The notes under the pieces are model-generated. The model ran no database searches, was not told the origin of the DNA, and was given only the letters and a program-made list of their open reading frames with translations. From Desulfitibacter sp. BRH_c19 (GTDB taxonomy: Bacteria; Bacillota; DSM-16504; Desulfitibacterales; Desulfitibacteraceae): a DNA stretch of 64,000 bases. Each line of letters starts with the position of its first letter. Position 1 is the stretch's first letter. Positions 41,653 to 52,814 of the stretch are shown piece by piece. The stretch spans positions 62,001 through 126,000 of the forward strand of contig LOER01000003.1 in assembly GCA_001515945.1 (NCBI GenBank), written 5' to 3'. The translations under genes were made by a program, and so were the position numbers.

Positions 41653-42585
41653 ATGAAAGTTGACAGGCTTATTAGCATTATTATGATACTCCTTGATAAA
41701 GAGCGTATAGGTGCACAGGAATTAGCAGATATGTTTGAAGTTTCACCTCGCACAATCTACCGTGACATAGACACTATCAACATGGCGGGTATTCCTGTTC
41801 GCTCAATATCGGGAGTGGGTGGCGGCTTTGAAATTATGCCGAAATACAAAATTGATAATAAGTTTTTTTCAACTGCCGACCTTTCCGCTATATTGATGGG
41901 GCTTTCCGGTCTTTCAAACATGATACGAGGTGATGAACTGGCAAATGCTCTTGCGAAAATCAAGAGCTTTATCCCTGCCGACAGAGCGAAAGACATTGAA
42001 ATAAAAGTAAATCAAATATATATTGATTTAAGTCCGTGGATGGGCAACAGAAACATACAGCTGTACTTAGAAATTGTCAAAACAGCTTTGCAGGAAAGCA
42101 GGCTGCTTTCGTTTGAATATGCAGACCGCTACGGAAATAAAACCACACGAATAGCCGAACCGTATCAGCTTGTATTGAAAAATAGTCATTGGTATTTGCA
42201 AGGGTATTGCCATAAAAGAAGTGATTATCGCTTGTTCAAACTATCCCGCATATCAAACCTACAAATGCAAGAGGAAACTTTTACACCACGAGATTATCAA
42301 AAGCCGATTTTAGACTTTACGGAAATTCTGGAAACAATGCAAACAAAAATCAAAATTCGTATTCATAAATCCGTGATGGACAGGGTACTTGATTTTTGCT
42401 CTTGTGAGGACTTTTCTCCAGATGGCAATGAGCATTACATTGTTAGTTTTCCTTTCATAGAGAACGATTACTACTACAATATTCTTTTAAGTTTTGGAGA
42501 TAAATGCGAGTGTTTAGAGCCGTTATATATCCGCACAGAAATAAAGCGCAGAATACATGATATAGCTATCTTATACAAAAACTAA
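41653..42585 (+). CDS. HTH-WYL transcriptional regulator (YafY type)
   Basis: 310 aa. Residues 1-60 form a DeoR-type winged helix (QELADMFEVSPRTIYRDIDT is the recognition-helix region). Residues about 140-230 are the WYL domain, with HWYLQGYCHKRSDYRLFKLS giving the W-Y-L triplet and the Arg-rich ligand patch, and a WCX-type C-terminal extension follows. WYL domains sense nucleic-acid or small-molecule ligands. It is divergent from the isochorismatase-fold and PfpI genes, which it probably controls along with itself. Confidence 0.9.
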   Translation: MKVDRLISIIMILLDKERIGAQELADMFEVSPRTIYRDIDTINMAGIPVRSISGVGGGFEIMPKYKIDNKFFSTADLSAILMGLSGLSNMIRGDELANALAKIKSFIPADRAKDIEIKVNQIYIDLSPWMGNRNIQLYLEIVKTALQESRLLSFEYADRYGNKTTRIAEPYQLVLKNSHWYLQGYCHKRSDYRLFKLSRISNLQMQEETFTPRDYQKPILDFTEILETMQTKIKIRIHKSVMDRVLDFCSCEDFSPDGNEHYIVSFPFIENDYYYNILLSFGDKCECLEPLYIRTEIKRRIHDIAILYKN

Positions 42586-42727
42586 AACATGGATATTTTC
42601 ATAGCAAAATAGAAAGGTGGCTATTCTGAGTTGATTTTAGCATCGCTACTGCGTAGGAAATATAAATAATCTCTCTACAACTTCCAATTTGCCTTGGGTT
42701 AGAATCATATTATAAAGAAGGTGGAAT

Positions 42728-43648
42728 ATGTCTGGAAACTCTAAAATACATTTCATACCTGCTATGCCTAAAAGGGAGAAAAGAGTTGCTATTTATGCTA
42801 GGGTAAGTACAAACGATGCGGAGCAATTAAAAAGTCTTGCTGTACAAGTATCTGCATTTACACGATTGGTAGCCTCCACTCCACAATGGCTACTGGTTGA
42901 TGTTTACATGGATACAGCGTCTGGTAAATCTGGCACGGCAAGAAAAGAATTTGCCCGTATGCTTGAAGACTGTAAGGCACATAAAATAGAAATTATTCTT
43001 ACGAAAAATATCAGTCGCTTTGGGCGAGATACCGTTGAGATGTTGGAGGCTTTAAATCAGTTAAAGGTTCTCGGTGTTCGTGTAATATTTGAACAAGAAG
43101 ATTTGGATACTGCGAATACAGATAGTGACTTGATGATTTCTATTATAGAAGCAATTGCTCAATCAGAAAACGAATCAAGAAGTGAAAATATAAAATGGGG
43201 AATAAAACAACGAGCTGCCAATGGCAGTTCTAAACTTTACGATAGAAAGTGTTATGGCTATACACATGATTCTGATGGAAGCCTTATCACAGATGATATC
43301 GAGGCTAAAAATGTAAAAATGATTTTTAATCTTTATCTTCACGGCAAGAGCGTTCTTGGAATTCTTAAAGAGTTAGAACAGCGAGGGATCAAATCCCCTA
43401 CCGGAAAAGACAAATGGTGTAAGCGTACCATTGATGTGATGCTGAGTAACGAGAAATATACTGGTACAGTTCGGCTTTTGGATTCCGATAAACATGAAGT
43501 TCAGTATATATCTGAGAATAATAATCCGGCAATTATATCAAAAGAAACGTTCCAAGCAGTGCAGATTGAAAAGGTTCACCGGAGTAATGTGACGCAAGTC
43601 GATAATGAAAACCAAAGGAAAAGCAAGAAATATAGTTCCAAAAAGTAA
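42728..43648 (+). CDS. Serine recombinase (resolvase/integrase type), short form
   Basis: 306 aa. N-terminal catalytic domain: KRVAIYARVSTND with nucleophile Ser27, SGKSGTARKEFARMLEDCK, and TKNISRFGRDTVEMLEALN with the catalytic Arg cluster. A recombinase domain follows (about 165-260: KCYGYTHDSDGS ... KWCKRTIDVMLSNEKYTGT). The zinc-ribbon and coiled-coil parts of large serine integrases are absent; the protein ends in a basic tail (RKSKKYSSKK). It may be a naturally short integrase or a truncated one. It lies next to the rlmD half-sites and is the best candidate for the enzyme that made them. Confidence 0.88.
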   Translation: MSGNSKIHFIPAMPKREKRVAIYARVSTNDAEQLKSLAVQVSAFTRLVASTPQWLLVDVYMDTASGKSGTARKEFARMLEDCKAHKIEIILTKNISRFGRDTVEMLEALNQLKVLGVRVIFEQEDLDTANTDSDLMISIIEAIAQSENESRSENIKWGIKQRAANGSSKLYDRKCYGYTHDSDGSLITDDIEAKNVKMIFNLYLHGKSVLGILKELEQRGIKSPTGKDKWCKRTIDVMLSNEKYTGTVRLLDSDKHEVQYISENNNPAIISKETFQAVQIEKVHRSNVTQVDNENQRKSKKYSSKK

Positions 43649-43758
43649 AATAGCCTAATCGGGATTGATTAACTCGACATGACAGAAATACTATTAAAAC
43701 CGCTTAAGTACAGGGTTTTTACTGAAAAAAGTACAATGTGAAAAATAGCCTAAAAATT

Positions 43759-43795
43759 ACATGTTGAGACGGTCTGTTTACTGACAAGAAAGTAA
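43759..43795 (+). repeat. Right half-copy of the rlmD 3' end
   Basis: ACATGTTGAGACGGT matches the rlmD sequence ACATGTGGAGACGGT at 14 of 15 bases. In frame it reads HVETVCLLTRK followed by a stop, matching the rlmD C-terminus HVETVALMSK. Upstream sequence is unrelated, as expected for a right junction. Likely a displaced 3' end. Confidence 0.65.
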
Positions 43796-43871
43796 AGTAT
43801 GCGAAGGATTGAAAACACTACGTTTTAAGAGTTCGAAAATATAAAATTAATTCTGTCCACTCGACTTTAGC

Positions 43872-43911
43872 CCTCGATAGACGTTCATGGGAACATATCG
43901 AGGCTTTTTTT
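43872..43911 (+). terminator. Rho-independent terminator
   Basis: CCTCGATA (43872-43879) and TATCGAGG (43896-43903) with seven T at 43905-43911. It follows the displaced rlmD tail and may be the terminator of the original rlmD copy. Confidence 0.75.
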
Positions 43912-44074
43912 ATGGTGAAATTACAATTATAATTTGGCAGGGTAGAGTTGACAGACTAGATAATACCCATTTTTACATAGGTTAGGAGACAGGTTGGATA
44001 GAATACTCTAAGTTTGATCTAAATCCTTACCCTTCCAAACCTTGCGAAATATCAAAGAGAATTCCAATTAATAC

Positions 44075-44103
44075 TTGACAAATAATACCTTACACTATAT
44101 TAT
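44075..44103 (+). promoter_or_regulatory. Promoter of the tetR-oxidoreductase operon
   Basis: TTGACA at 44075-44080 and TATTAT at 44098-44103 with 17-base spacing, about 40 bases before the tetR ATG. The -10 box lies inside the palindrome at 44094-44127. Confidence 0.8.
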
Positions 44104-44127
44104 ATAACTAAAGTTATATAATATAGT
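44094..44127. promoter_or_regulatory. 34-bp perfect palindrome, likely TetR operator
   Basis: ACTATATTATATAACT (44094-44109), centre AA, AGTTATATAATATAGT (44112-44127): every base of the two 16-bp arms pairs. It covers the -10 box of the tetR promoter, so binding would block transcription, the usual autorepression design of TetR regulators. Confidence 0.75.
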
Positions 44128-44143
44128 TTAAGGGGAGATTAAC

Positions 44144-44719
44144 ATGCCGCCAAAAACAAAATTTGATAAAAACGCTATTGTAGATGCAGCTTTAGAGATC
44201 GCAAAAGAAGAAGGTTTTTCCGGAATCACTGCCCGCAGTGTGGCGAAACGGCTTAATAGTTCGGTTGCTCCTATCTATGTCAATTTTGCTACTGTTGATG
44301 ATTTAGTAGAGGCTGTGGTTCATCAGGTTTTTGCCATATCGGAAGAATTACTTGCAAAACAAAAAGGGCAAAGTATGTTTGAAAACATGGGGAAAGCCAG
44401 CCTGGCATTTGCCCGGGAGTATCCGATCTTGTTTCGGGAATTTTCAATACAGCCTAATCCATATATGGCTTCGTATGAAACCATAGAAAATGCCATGGTT
44501 GAGGCCCTGTCTGAAGATGAGGCTATGCGGGGTTGGACTCTTGAGGAACGTAAACGACTGCTTCTGAAATTGCGAGTTTTTCAAATGGGACTGTCGGTCA
44601 TGGTGGCCAACGGTCATGTGCCCTCATGGCTCGATAATCAAGAGCTTGACGAGTTGCTTATGGAAGTAGGAGATGACGTATTGCTAGCGCATCAAATAAA
44701 ACGAAAGGAGAATTTGTAA
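44144..44719 (+). CDS. TetR/AcrR family regulator
   Basis: 191 aa. Residues 1-50 are the TetR helix-turn-helix (DAALEIAKEEGFSGITARSV, then VAPIYVNFATVDDLVEAVV). The remainder is a helical ligand-binding domain of the TetR_C-type. It starts after a GGGGAG site and ends with a one-base overlap (TAATG) with the oxidoreductase gene, so both are co-translated. It probably represses its own promoter through the palindrome at 44094-44127. The ligand is unknown. The region is richer in G+C than the flanks, consistent with acquisition as a cassette. Confidence 0.92.
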   Translation: MPPKTKFDKNAIVDAALEIAKEEGFSGITARSVAKRLNSSVAPIYVNFATVDDLVEAVVHQVFAISEELLAKQKGQSMFENMGKASLAFAREYPILFREFSIQPNPYMASYETIENAMVEALSEDEAMRGWTLEERKRLLLKLRVFQMGLSVMVANGHVPSWLDNQELDELLMEVGDDVLLAHQIKRKENL

Positions 44720-46218
44720 TGAAAAAGATAGTTATTATTGGTGGAGGAGTCGCTGGATTAAGCGCAGGTATTTTTGCCCAAAAAAATGGTTTTGACAGCG
44801 TTATTCTGGAGAAACACCATACTTTAGGTGGAGAGTGTACCGGCTGGGATCGTCAGGGTTATCATATCGATGGCTGTATACATTGGCTAGTAGGCACAAA
44901 GGAAGGAACTCCTATCAAAAAGCTTTGGGAAACTGTAGGTGCTTTGGATGGAGTGGATATTTATGACCCCGAGAGCTTTATGGCTGTTGAACACGACGGC
45001 GTTACTGTACACTTCCATCGTGATATTGATAGAATCAAGTCGAGCTGGCTGGAGATATCACCGGAAGACAAAGACACCATAGAGGAGTTTTGCAAGGACA
45101 TCAAGCAGTTGCAATCCTTTTCCCTTCCAGTTGAAAAGCCAATGGATATGATGAATATAATTGAAAAGATAAAGTATATCCTTTCAATGAAGGATGTTGG
45201 CCCAATCATGCAAAAATATGATAAGATCAGTGTCCAGGAACTCTCCAAGAAGTTCAAGCACCCGGCGCTGAGAGAAGCCATATCTTCCTTTATGCCGGAA
45301 GGAGAATACAGTGCTTCCTCAGTTATTTTTCCTCTCGGGACCTTTACCGGGGGGCAGTCTTCCATTCCTATTGGGGGTTCTAAGGCCTTAGCCATGCGCA
45401 TGGTGGAAAGATATCTCTCCCTGGGTGGAACTGTCGAAGCCTCCAATGAAGTGGTGGATTTAGATATTGAAGGGGATACAGTACGGCGTATGAAATGTAA
45501 GAACGGCAAATCCTTCGATGCCGATTACGTTATTGTGGCCTGCGATGCCCAGGTGTTATATGAGCGGTTGCTAAAGGGACAATATCCTGATCCAGAGTTT
45601 CAGAAACGGTACAACAATCCCGAGGTTCATCCTTTGGCCTCAAATATCTATGTTGGAATTGGGTACGAGGGTACAATGGACGATATTCCCCGGACCCTTA
45701 AATTTCCTGTAGATTCACTGGATATCAACCAAAACCAGAAGCCAGTAGAGCATCTACAGATGACTCATTACGCTTACGAGCCAGGCTTTGCTCCAAAGGG
45801 ACATACCGTGATAACCTTTGCCATTAATCAGTTCCAGGCGGAATTAGATGCGTGGGAAGTCTTGGCAAAAGACAGGGAAGCTTACACCTGGGAAAAAACC
45901 CGGATAGGTGAAGTAGTAATCCAGGCAATGGAAACTCGTTTTCCACATATGACTGGGAAGCTCAAATTACTTGATGTGGCCACCCCGCAAACCTACGAAC
46001 GGTATTGCAACGCTTACCGCGGTGCCTTCATGGGCTTTTGGCCTACCATTCCCGGGAAGTCATTGGCTCACACCGGCTACATAAAGGGTCTAAGTAACAT
46101 AGTCTTAAGTGGGCAGTGGTTGCAGCCACCAGGAGGGCTTCCCATAGCGTTGATTACTGGAAAAGACACAATTATGCGACTTTGTAAGAAAGTAAAACAG
46201 CCTTTTATTTGTGCTTAA
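44719..46218 (+). CDS. FAD-dependent oxidoreductase, phytoene-desaturase/CrtI-like
   Basis: 499 aa. N-terminal VIIGGGVAGLSAGIFAQKNG binds FAD, with the following LEKHHTLGGECTGWDRQGY typical of the phytoene desaturase/carotenoid isomerase superfamily; the C-terminal GLSNIVLSGQWLQPPGGLP is the second FAD-contact motif. Such enzymes desaturate, isomerise or oxidise hydrophobic substrates. It has no carotenoid neighbours here, so a different lipid-like or xenobiotic substrate is probable. Expression is very likely controlled by the TetR protein in the same operon. Confidence 0.82.
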   Translation: MKKIVIIGGGVAGLSAGIFAQKNGFDSVILEKHHTLGGECTGWDRQGYHIDGCIHWLVGTKEGTPIKKLWETVGALDGVDIYDPESFMAVEHDGVTVHFHRDIDRIKSSWLEISPEDKDTIEEFCKDIKQLQSFSLPVEKPMDMMNIIEKIKYILSMKDVGPIMQKYDKISVQELSKKFKHPALREAISSFMPEGEYSASSVIFPLGTFTGGQSSIPIGGSKALAMRMVERYLSLGGTVEASNEVVDLDIEGDTVRRMKCKNGKSFDADYVIVACDAQVLYERLLKGQYPDPEFQKRYNNPEVHPLASNIYVGIGYEGTMDDIPRTLKFPVDSLDINQNQKPVEHLQMTHYAYEPGFAPKGHTVITFAINQFQAELDAWEVLAKDREAYTWEKTRIGEVVIQAMETRFPHMTGKLKLLDVATPQTYERYCNAYRGAFMGFWPTIPGKSLAHTGYIKGLSNIVLSGQWLQPPGGLPIALITGKDTIMRLCKKVKQPFICA

Positions 46219-46263
46219 ATATACTTATCTTAAAATGATATAGAAACCAAGGAGTGATTATTG

Positions 46264-46983
46264 ATGAGAAACTTACTATTAACGTTAGTGTTGTGCGTGG
46301 TGTTAGTCCTGGTTGGGGCGGTAAACGTCGCTGCGCAAAATCAAGTTACGCAGGGAGATAACACACAGACGAATGACCTAGAGAATTCCTCAGAGGCAAT
46401 TATCGAAGATTTTTTCTCTAACATTACCCAATCTGTCGATGGTGCTATTCATGAGATTACGTCTATTTCAGGTAATGAGCTGTTTTTTTACCTGGGACGC
46501 CCCTTCATACCATTTATTAACTGGTACTGGTTCCTGGCAGCAAATTTTTTCTTTATGGTGATTTTTTTAGCCCTGGCCGTCCTAAATATTACTTTTTTCC
46601 CACGTAACGTCAAATTAGTGGGGCAGGCTATAACGACGGATCTTGGCCTGGTGTTAGGAAGGGGGCTTTTAGCTGCTATTCTGATGGGTCCCGCAATGCT
46701 ACTTCTCGCAATTACAATTATAGGTATTCCTGCGGTAATGCTGCTCTTTGGGGCTGCTAGCATCATGGGTTATACTGCCATCGCTTGGATTATAGGTGAA
46801 AAGATGCTGAGAGGTAGCAACTCTATCGTCGCTACAGCAGTGGGAGTGCTACTTGTGGGAGTATTGACCATCGTTCCAGTACTAGGTTGGCTCCTTGCCT
46901 TGGTTCTTCTTATTGTTGCTCTGGGAGCAGTTGTGACCACCCGCTTTGGAACGGTTTCACCTAAGGGCAAAAAATGTGGTTGA
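46264..46983 (+). CDS. Secreted/membrane protein of polytopic type
   Basis: 239 aa. N-terminal signal-like helix (LLLTLVLCVVLVLVGAVNVAAQ, split by charge after residue 3), a polar Gln/Asn-rich segment, then four hydrophobic stretches from about residue 85. FFPRNVKLVGQAIT and ITIIGIPAVMLL resemble the membrane proteins often found beside bactofilins, but I cannot name a family with certainty. ATG 46264 follows AAGGAG; TTG 46261 is in frame as well. About 45 bases after the oxidoreductase, possibly the third gene of its operon. Confidence 0.65.
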   Translation: MRNLLLTLVLCVVLVLVGAVNVAAQNQVTQGDNTQTNDLENSSEAIIEDFFSNITQSVDGAIHEITSISGNELFFYLGRPFIPFINWYWFLAANFFFMVIFLALAVLNITFFPRNVKLVGQAITTDLGLVLGRGLLAAILMGPAMLLLAITIIGIPAVMLLFGAASIMGYTAIAWIIGEKMLRGSNSIVATAVGVLLVGVLTIVPVLGWLLALVLLIVALGAVVTTRFGTVSPKGKKCG

Positions 46984-47054
46984 GAATCTCAGTTAAGCAG
47001 ATTTTGACATAATGCATCTACGGGTAATATGCCTGCCCACCCACAGCAGCCAAA

Positions 47055-47393
47055 TTATATGGCTAGTGTGGGAAAATTGTTTACTTCAACAATTATCGGC
47101 ATGGTATCTTTTGTCACTATTTGATATGTCACCAAAGCTTTCATGAATTTTAACAAGTCTTGGGTAGTAGCCACTACTCCACCACCGGAATAGTCAAGGC
47201 CGGCATACCCTTTAATATCATTTAATCTGGTTTCTTTAATAAAAAAATCAGCAGTAGGAAACTGGGGTTTTTCCGTTGGCTCGGAATAGTGATACATATA
47301 TGAGTGCCTCATATCAAGAGATTCAAAAATGTATTTTGTTAATGCAGCATGAAATGGTTCACCGGTAATGCTTTCGATTATCAAACCCAACAT
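47055..47393 (-). pseudogene. Beta-lactamase/serine-hydrolase fragment
   Basis: 112 codons that match the middle of class-C beta-lactamase-like hydrolases (LGLIIESITGEPFHAALTKY, YIFESLDMRHSYM and the YSGGGVVATTQDLLKFMKAL segment). The N-terminal part with the catalytic SxxK is absent, and the end is not family-like. It is read on the minus strand and abuts the 5' end of the S41 peptidase fragment on the + strand, so both genes were cut by one rearrangement. Not expected to be functional. Confidence 0.75.
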
Positions 47394-47394
47394 C

Positions 47395-48296
47395 CCCGGG
47401 TTGGAAAAAGGTGCAGTTATTAAGCGGATAGATGGTATGGATATTGAATTATATATAAAAGAGATGCCTCCTTGGCTGCGATCAGGGTCAACAGCTAGAC
47501 AACAACGGTATAGAGCATTTACTCATCTTTTAACTGTCACTTTAGAGGAAGAGAAAGTAGTTACCTTAAAGGCATTAGATGGAGAAATATATGAAATTGT
47601 TCTAAATGAAGAGCTTATTCATATTATTAATCCCGAAACAGCAAAAAGGGATGCAGTATCTCAATACACTCATAATATTAAAGGAGAAAGGCTTTCTTCA
47701 GGTATTGGCTTAATTGAAATCCCTACATTTCAAGGGGATAGAAGTAAGATGATCAAGGAGCTTGATGATGCATTAGGTAACCTTTTGGATGCTCCCGGAA
47801 TTATAATAGATCTCAGGGGTAACGGTGGTGGTAGTACTTTTATAGCTCACCCAATAGCCGGGCGTTTTTTTGCGGAACCTTTTATTTATGGTGTAGAGTA
47901 TTATAAAAATCGGTTGCCATTAAGAGGATGGGCAAAGGAGTATGAATTTGGAGTAAGGCCCCGGGGAGATACTTATGAAGGAGCCATAGCTGTTTTAGTA
48001 GACACAAGTAACATGAGTACGGCAGAAAACTTCATTGCTGCCATGAAAGATTCTGGGCGAGCTACAATTATAGGACGCCCTACCGCTGGCTCTAGTGGTA
48101 ACCCTGTAACCTAGGTGGTCAAGCACGGTTTTCCACCGGAGATCTTCACAGGATAGATGGCCCTAGAATAGAGGGCGTAGGCTTTAAACCCTATATTTTG
48201 GTGGATTGGCAGATTGAAGATATTATTAAAGAAAGAGATCCTGATGTCAAGACAGCTGAGGACCACTTGTTGCAAAAGCTTTTTTCTACATTTTGA
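47395..48296 (+). pseudogene. S41 family C-terminal-processing peptidase, truncated and frameshifted
   Basis: The readable part begins in mid-PDZ (GLEKGAVIKRIDGMDIELY), lacks the signal peptide and N-terminus, and continues through IDLRGNGGGSTFIAHPI and VDTSNMSTAENFIAAMK with the nucleophile Ser, to PTAGSSGNPVT and a stop at 48112. Another frame then continues GGQARFSTGDLHRIDGPRIE to FSTF (stop 48294-48296). The two pieces fit one S41 peptidase after loss of a few codons plus a frameshift near 48110-48118. So the gene is broken at both ends. In its original form it would be a wall-associated protease. Confidence 0.8.
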
Positions 48297-48510
48297 AAAG
48301 GATCAGAAGATATAACAAGCTTAAATAATATCTACTGTGTAATAAAAGACGGCGGTATTATTGTGCTCCGCCATCTTCATGGTAGCTTGGATTCAGTAAA
48401 ATCTCTGTCAGTAGGTCTGGTTTAGTGTAATATACAAGAACATAAAGCAGATGTTTATATGTTAAAAAAGACACTTTTCCGGAAACTTTAATGGTATTGG
48501 AGGTATAAAA
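48297..48510. other. Short intergenic region
   Basis: About 210 bp. GACGGCGG and CCGCCATC (48348-48375) can form a hairpin with one mismatch and no T run. A GGAGG ribosome site precedes the next gene. Nothing else seen. Confidence 0.4.
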
Positions 48511-48918
48511 ATGTTGAATAAAATTGAGGATGTTGAACTGAATAATTTTATAAAAGAATATGATAAGTGCTTTCTAGAAAGAAATATAGAAAAATTGAAA
48601 TTATTTTATCCTGACGATAGTAGTGAATTAGTATATTTTGATAATCATAAAAATAATGATACATATTCGGTAGATGAGCATTTAAAATTATTAAATGATT
48701 TTTTTCAAAAAGGAAAAGAAACAGAATCAGGAGCAGTTGAAGAGCTGACAATGGAAAATGTTCATTATTTTAAGACAGAAAGTGCTGCTTGTATGTGTTT
48801 TTACGCTAGGTATAAGAGTTTTCCAAAACCAGCAGTAAGAACAACAATGTATTTAGAGAAAAATGGATGGAAATGGAAGATAAAGCATGTACATTGTTCA
48901 TTTGAACCAGAAAAGTAG
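48511..48918 (+). CDS. SnoaL/NTF2-like small protein
   Basis: 135 aa with the cone-like layout of NTF2-fold proteins: NNFIKEYDKCFLERNIEKL forms the N-terminal helices, VYFDNHKNNDTYS a loop, and the strands TMENVHYFKTESAACMCFYA and TTMYLEKNGWKWKIKHVH end the sheet. Function unknown; such proteins bind small ligands or act as stress enzymes. TTGGAGG precedes ATG 48511. Codon use is very AT-rich, unlike the TetR cassette upstream. Confidence 0.65.
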   Translation: MLNKIEDVELNNFIKEYDKCFLERNIEKLKLFYPDDSSELVYFDNHKNNDTYSVDEHLKLLNDFFQKGKETESGAVEELTMENVHYFKTESAACMCFYARYKSFPKPAVRTTMYLEKNGWKWKIKHVHCSFEPEK

Positions 48919-49037
48919 GTGAGCAAAATTAGGGCTTTGTTTGACTTACCGATATTGCAATATTACATTAATTGAGACTATGCCTGATTAGCTAGATACA
49001 GGATAGTTAAGTGTTGGATAGGCTACACTTAAATTGA

Positions 49038-49057
49038 TTGACATGTTCCCTCATACG
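49038..49057 (+). repeat. Left half-copy of the rlmD 3' end (1)
   Basis: TTGACATGTTCCCTCATACG matches the rlmD sequence at 39662-39681 at 18 of 20 positions and reads DMFPHT in frame. Sequence after CATACG is unrelated to rlmD. Confidence 0.65.
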
Positions 49058-49087
49058 ACGGTTTCTCTAAAAACAGCAAAAAACCGG

Positions 49088-49107
49088 TTGATATGTTTCC
49101 TCATACG
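49088..49107 (+). repeat. Left half-copy of the rlmD 3' end (2)
   Basis: TTGATATGTTTCCTCATACG, 18 of 20 identical to the copy at 49038, again encodes VDMFPHT (with the preceding GTT) and diverges directly after CATACG. The two left halves start 50 bases apart. Confidence 0.65.
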
Positions 49108-49150
49108 CCGGGTATAAAAATCACCCTCTGACATCAATGCCATCAACTCG

Positions 49151-49189
49151 AGCCACGTTGAGACGGTCGTACTGCTGGAGAGAAAATAG
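49151..49189 (+). repeat. Right half-copy of the rlmD 3' end (2)
   Basis: AGCCACGTTGAGACGGTCGT and the following bases read SHVETVVLLERK and a stop, matching the rlmD C-terminus HVETVALMSK. The bases upstream are not rlmD-like, as expected for a displaced end. Confidence 0.65.
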
Positions 49190-49416
49190 CTTGAGAAATC
49201 AAGGGTTTCAGGGGATTATCATAAAGACAGTTTCATTTGCTTATAAAAGGATGTACATTGGCATTGGGTTATCGTTTAAGGTTTACTTCTTTAAAAATTG
49301 AATTATCTCCACTTTAATTATAAAATATAAAAAATTGTAAAAATAGACTATTTGTTCCCAGTTGCTACTGCTAAAATGCAATAGCACGTTATGCGATTTG
49401 TTGGAGGGGCATTATT

Positions 49417-52159
<2,743 letters not shown>

Positions 52160-52213
52160 TGGGGAAGATGTTGTCTTCCTCCTGAGGAGTAAAATAAAAG
52201 ATGAAAGCTAGGA

Positions 52214-52240
52214 AGGCGGCCCAATCAGGGTCGCTTTCTC
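52214..52240 (+). terminator. Likely terminator of rph
   Basis: GCGGCCC, loop AATCA, GGGTCGC (one G-U) followed by TTTCT, about 60 bases after the rph stop. Confidence 0.6.
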
Positions 52241-52575
52241 AGAAGGAAAAAAGTAATTACATGAGCAAATTCATTATGTTGTCAATAGCTAAAGATTAGT
52301 CCCCCAGAATTTCACATAACTTTGTTGAAAATTCAAGCAGCAATACGTTTAGATTTGTTCAATCGGTCTACGGCCAATTTACAAAGAGTACACTTAGGGT
52401 ATGCGATACCATTTTGGCGGAAACTAATTTATAGCTTCTGAAGTATTTATTTTACTAAGTCGTATTGATAGAGAGGAAATAGGTTGATATAAGGGCATTG
52501 AAGAATTTTAAGTTAATATTGAATAGTATTTTCATGTTCTCTCTAACTTATGGTTTGGGGGAATTGTTCTTTTAT

Positions 52576-52661
52576 GGGGTCGTACTTTTACGCATAAAAC
52601 AAATAAGCGAAAAGAATAAGCTTTTTGTGTACTGTTTATAGTAATAAAGGAAAACGACCCC
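52576..52661. repeat. Spaced inverted repeat
   Basis: GGGGTCGT (52576-52583) and ACGACCCC (52654-52661), with looser matching outward (TTTTAT... and ...TTATAAG), enclose 70 bases. Could be a small mobile-element footprint or a folded RNA; nothing inside is recognisable. Confidence 0.35.
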
Positions 52662-52814
52662 CTTATAAGAAAAAATTTGTTAGGCTCACTACTTTATTCT
52701 GTTAAGTTGTTGTATACTAATGGTATTTATAAAAATGATTTCTCGTTTTGTTAAGTATGTTTTGTCTTAACATAAGAGTTTTTTTATACTTTATATTTAA
52801 TTGGAGTGATTATG

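Larger units (their letters stand above)
43649..44074. other. Intergenic region with an rlmD half-site and a terminator
   Basis: Roughly 430 bp between the recombinase and the tetR promoter. It holds the rlmD right half-copy (43759-43795) and a hairpin terminator (43872-43911). The remainder shows no coding potential. Confidence 0.6.
48919..49416. other. Intergenic region with a cluster of rlmD end fragments
   Basis: About 500 bp without a gene. At 49038-49189 it holds two left half-copies and one right half-copy of the rlmD 3' end. From 49195 to 49416 only AT-rich DNA and the ribosome site of the rph leader ORF are seen. Confidence 0.6.
52160..52805. other. Intergenic region after rph
   Basis: About 640 bp. 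Close to rph GCGGCCC (52216-52222) and GGGTCGC (52228-52234) form a stem before TTTCT, a likely terminator. A spaced inverted repeat lies at 52576-52661. No gene recognised; several short AT-rich frames lack ribosome sites. Confidence 0.5.

Noticed and set aside
44961-45509. 182-codon antisense frame in the CrtI-like gene
   Set aside because: Shadow of a real gene with intact motifs on the other strand; no ribosome site.
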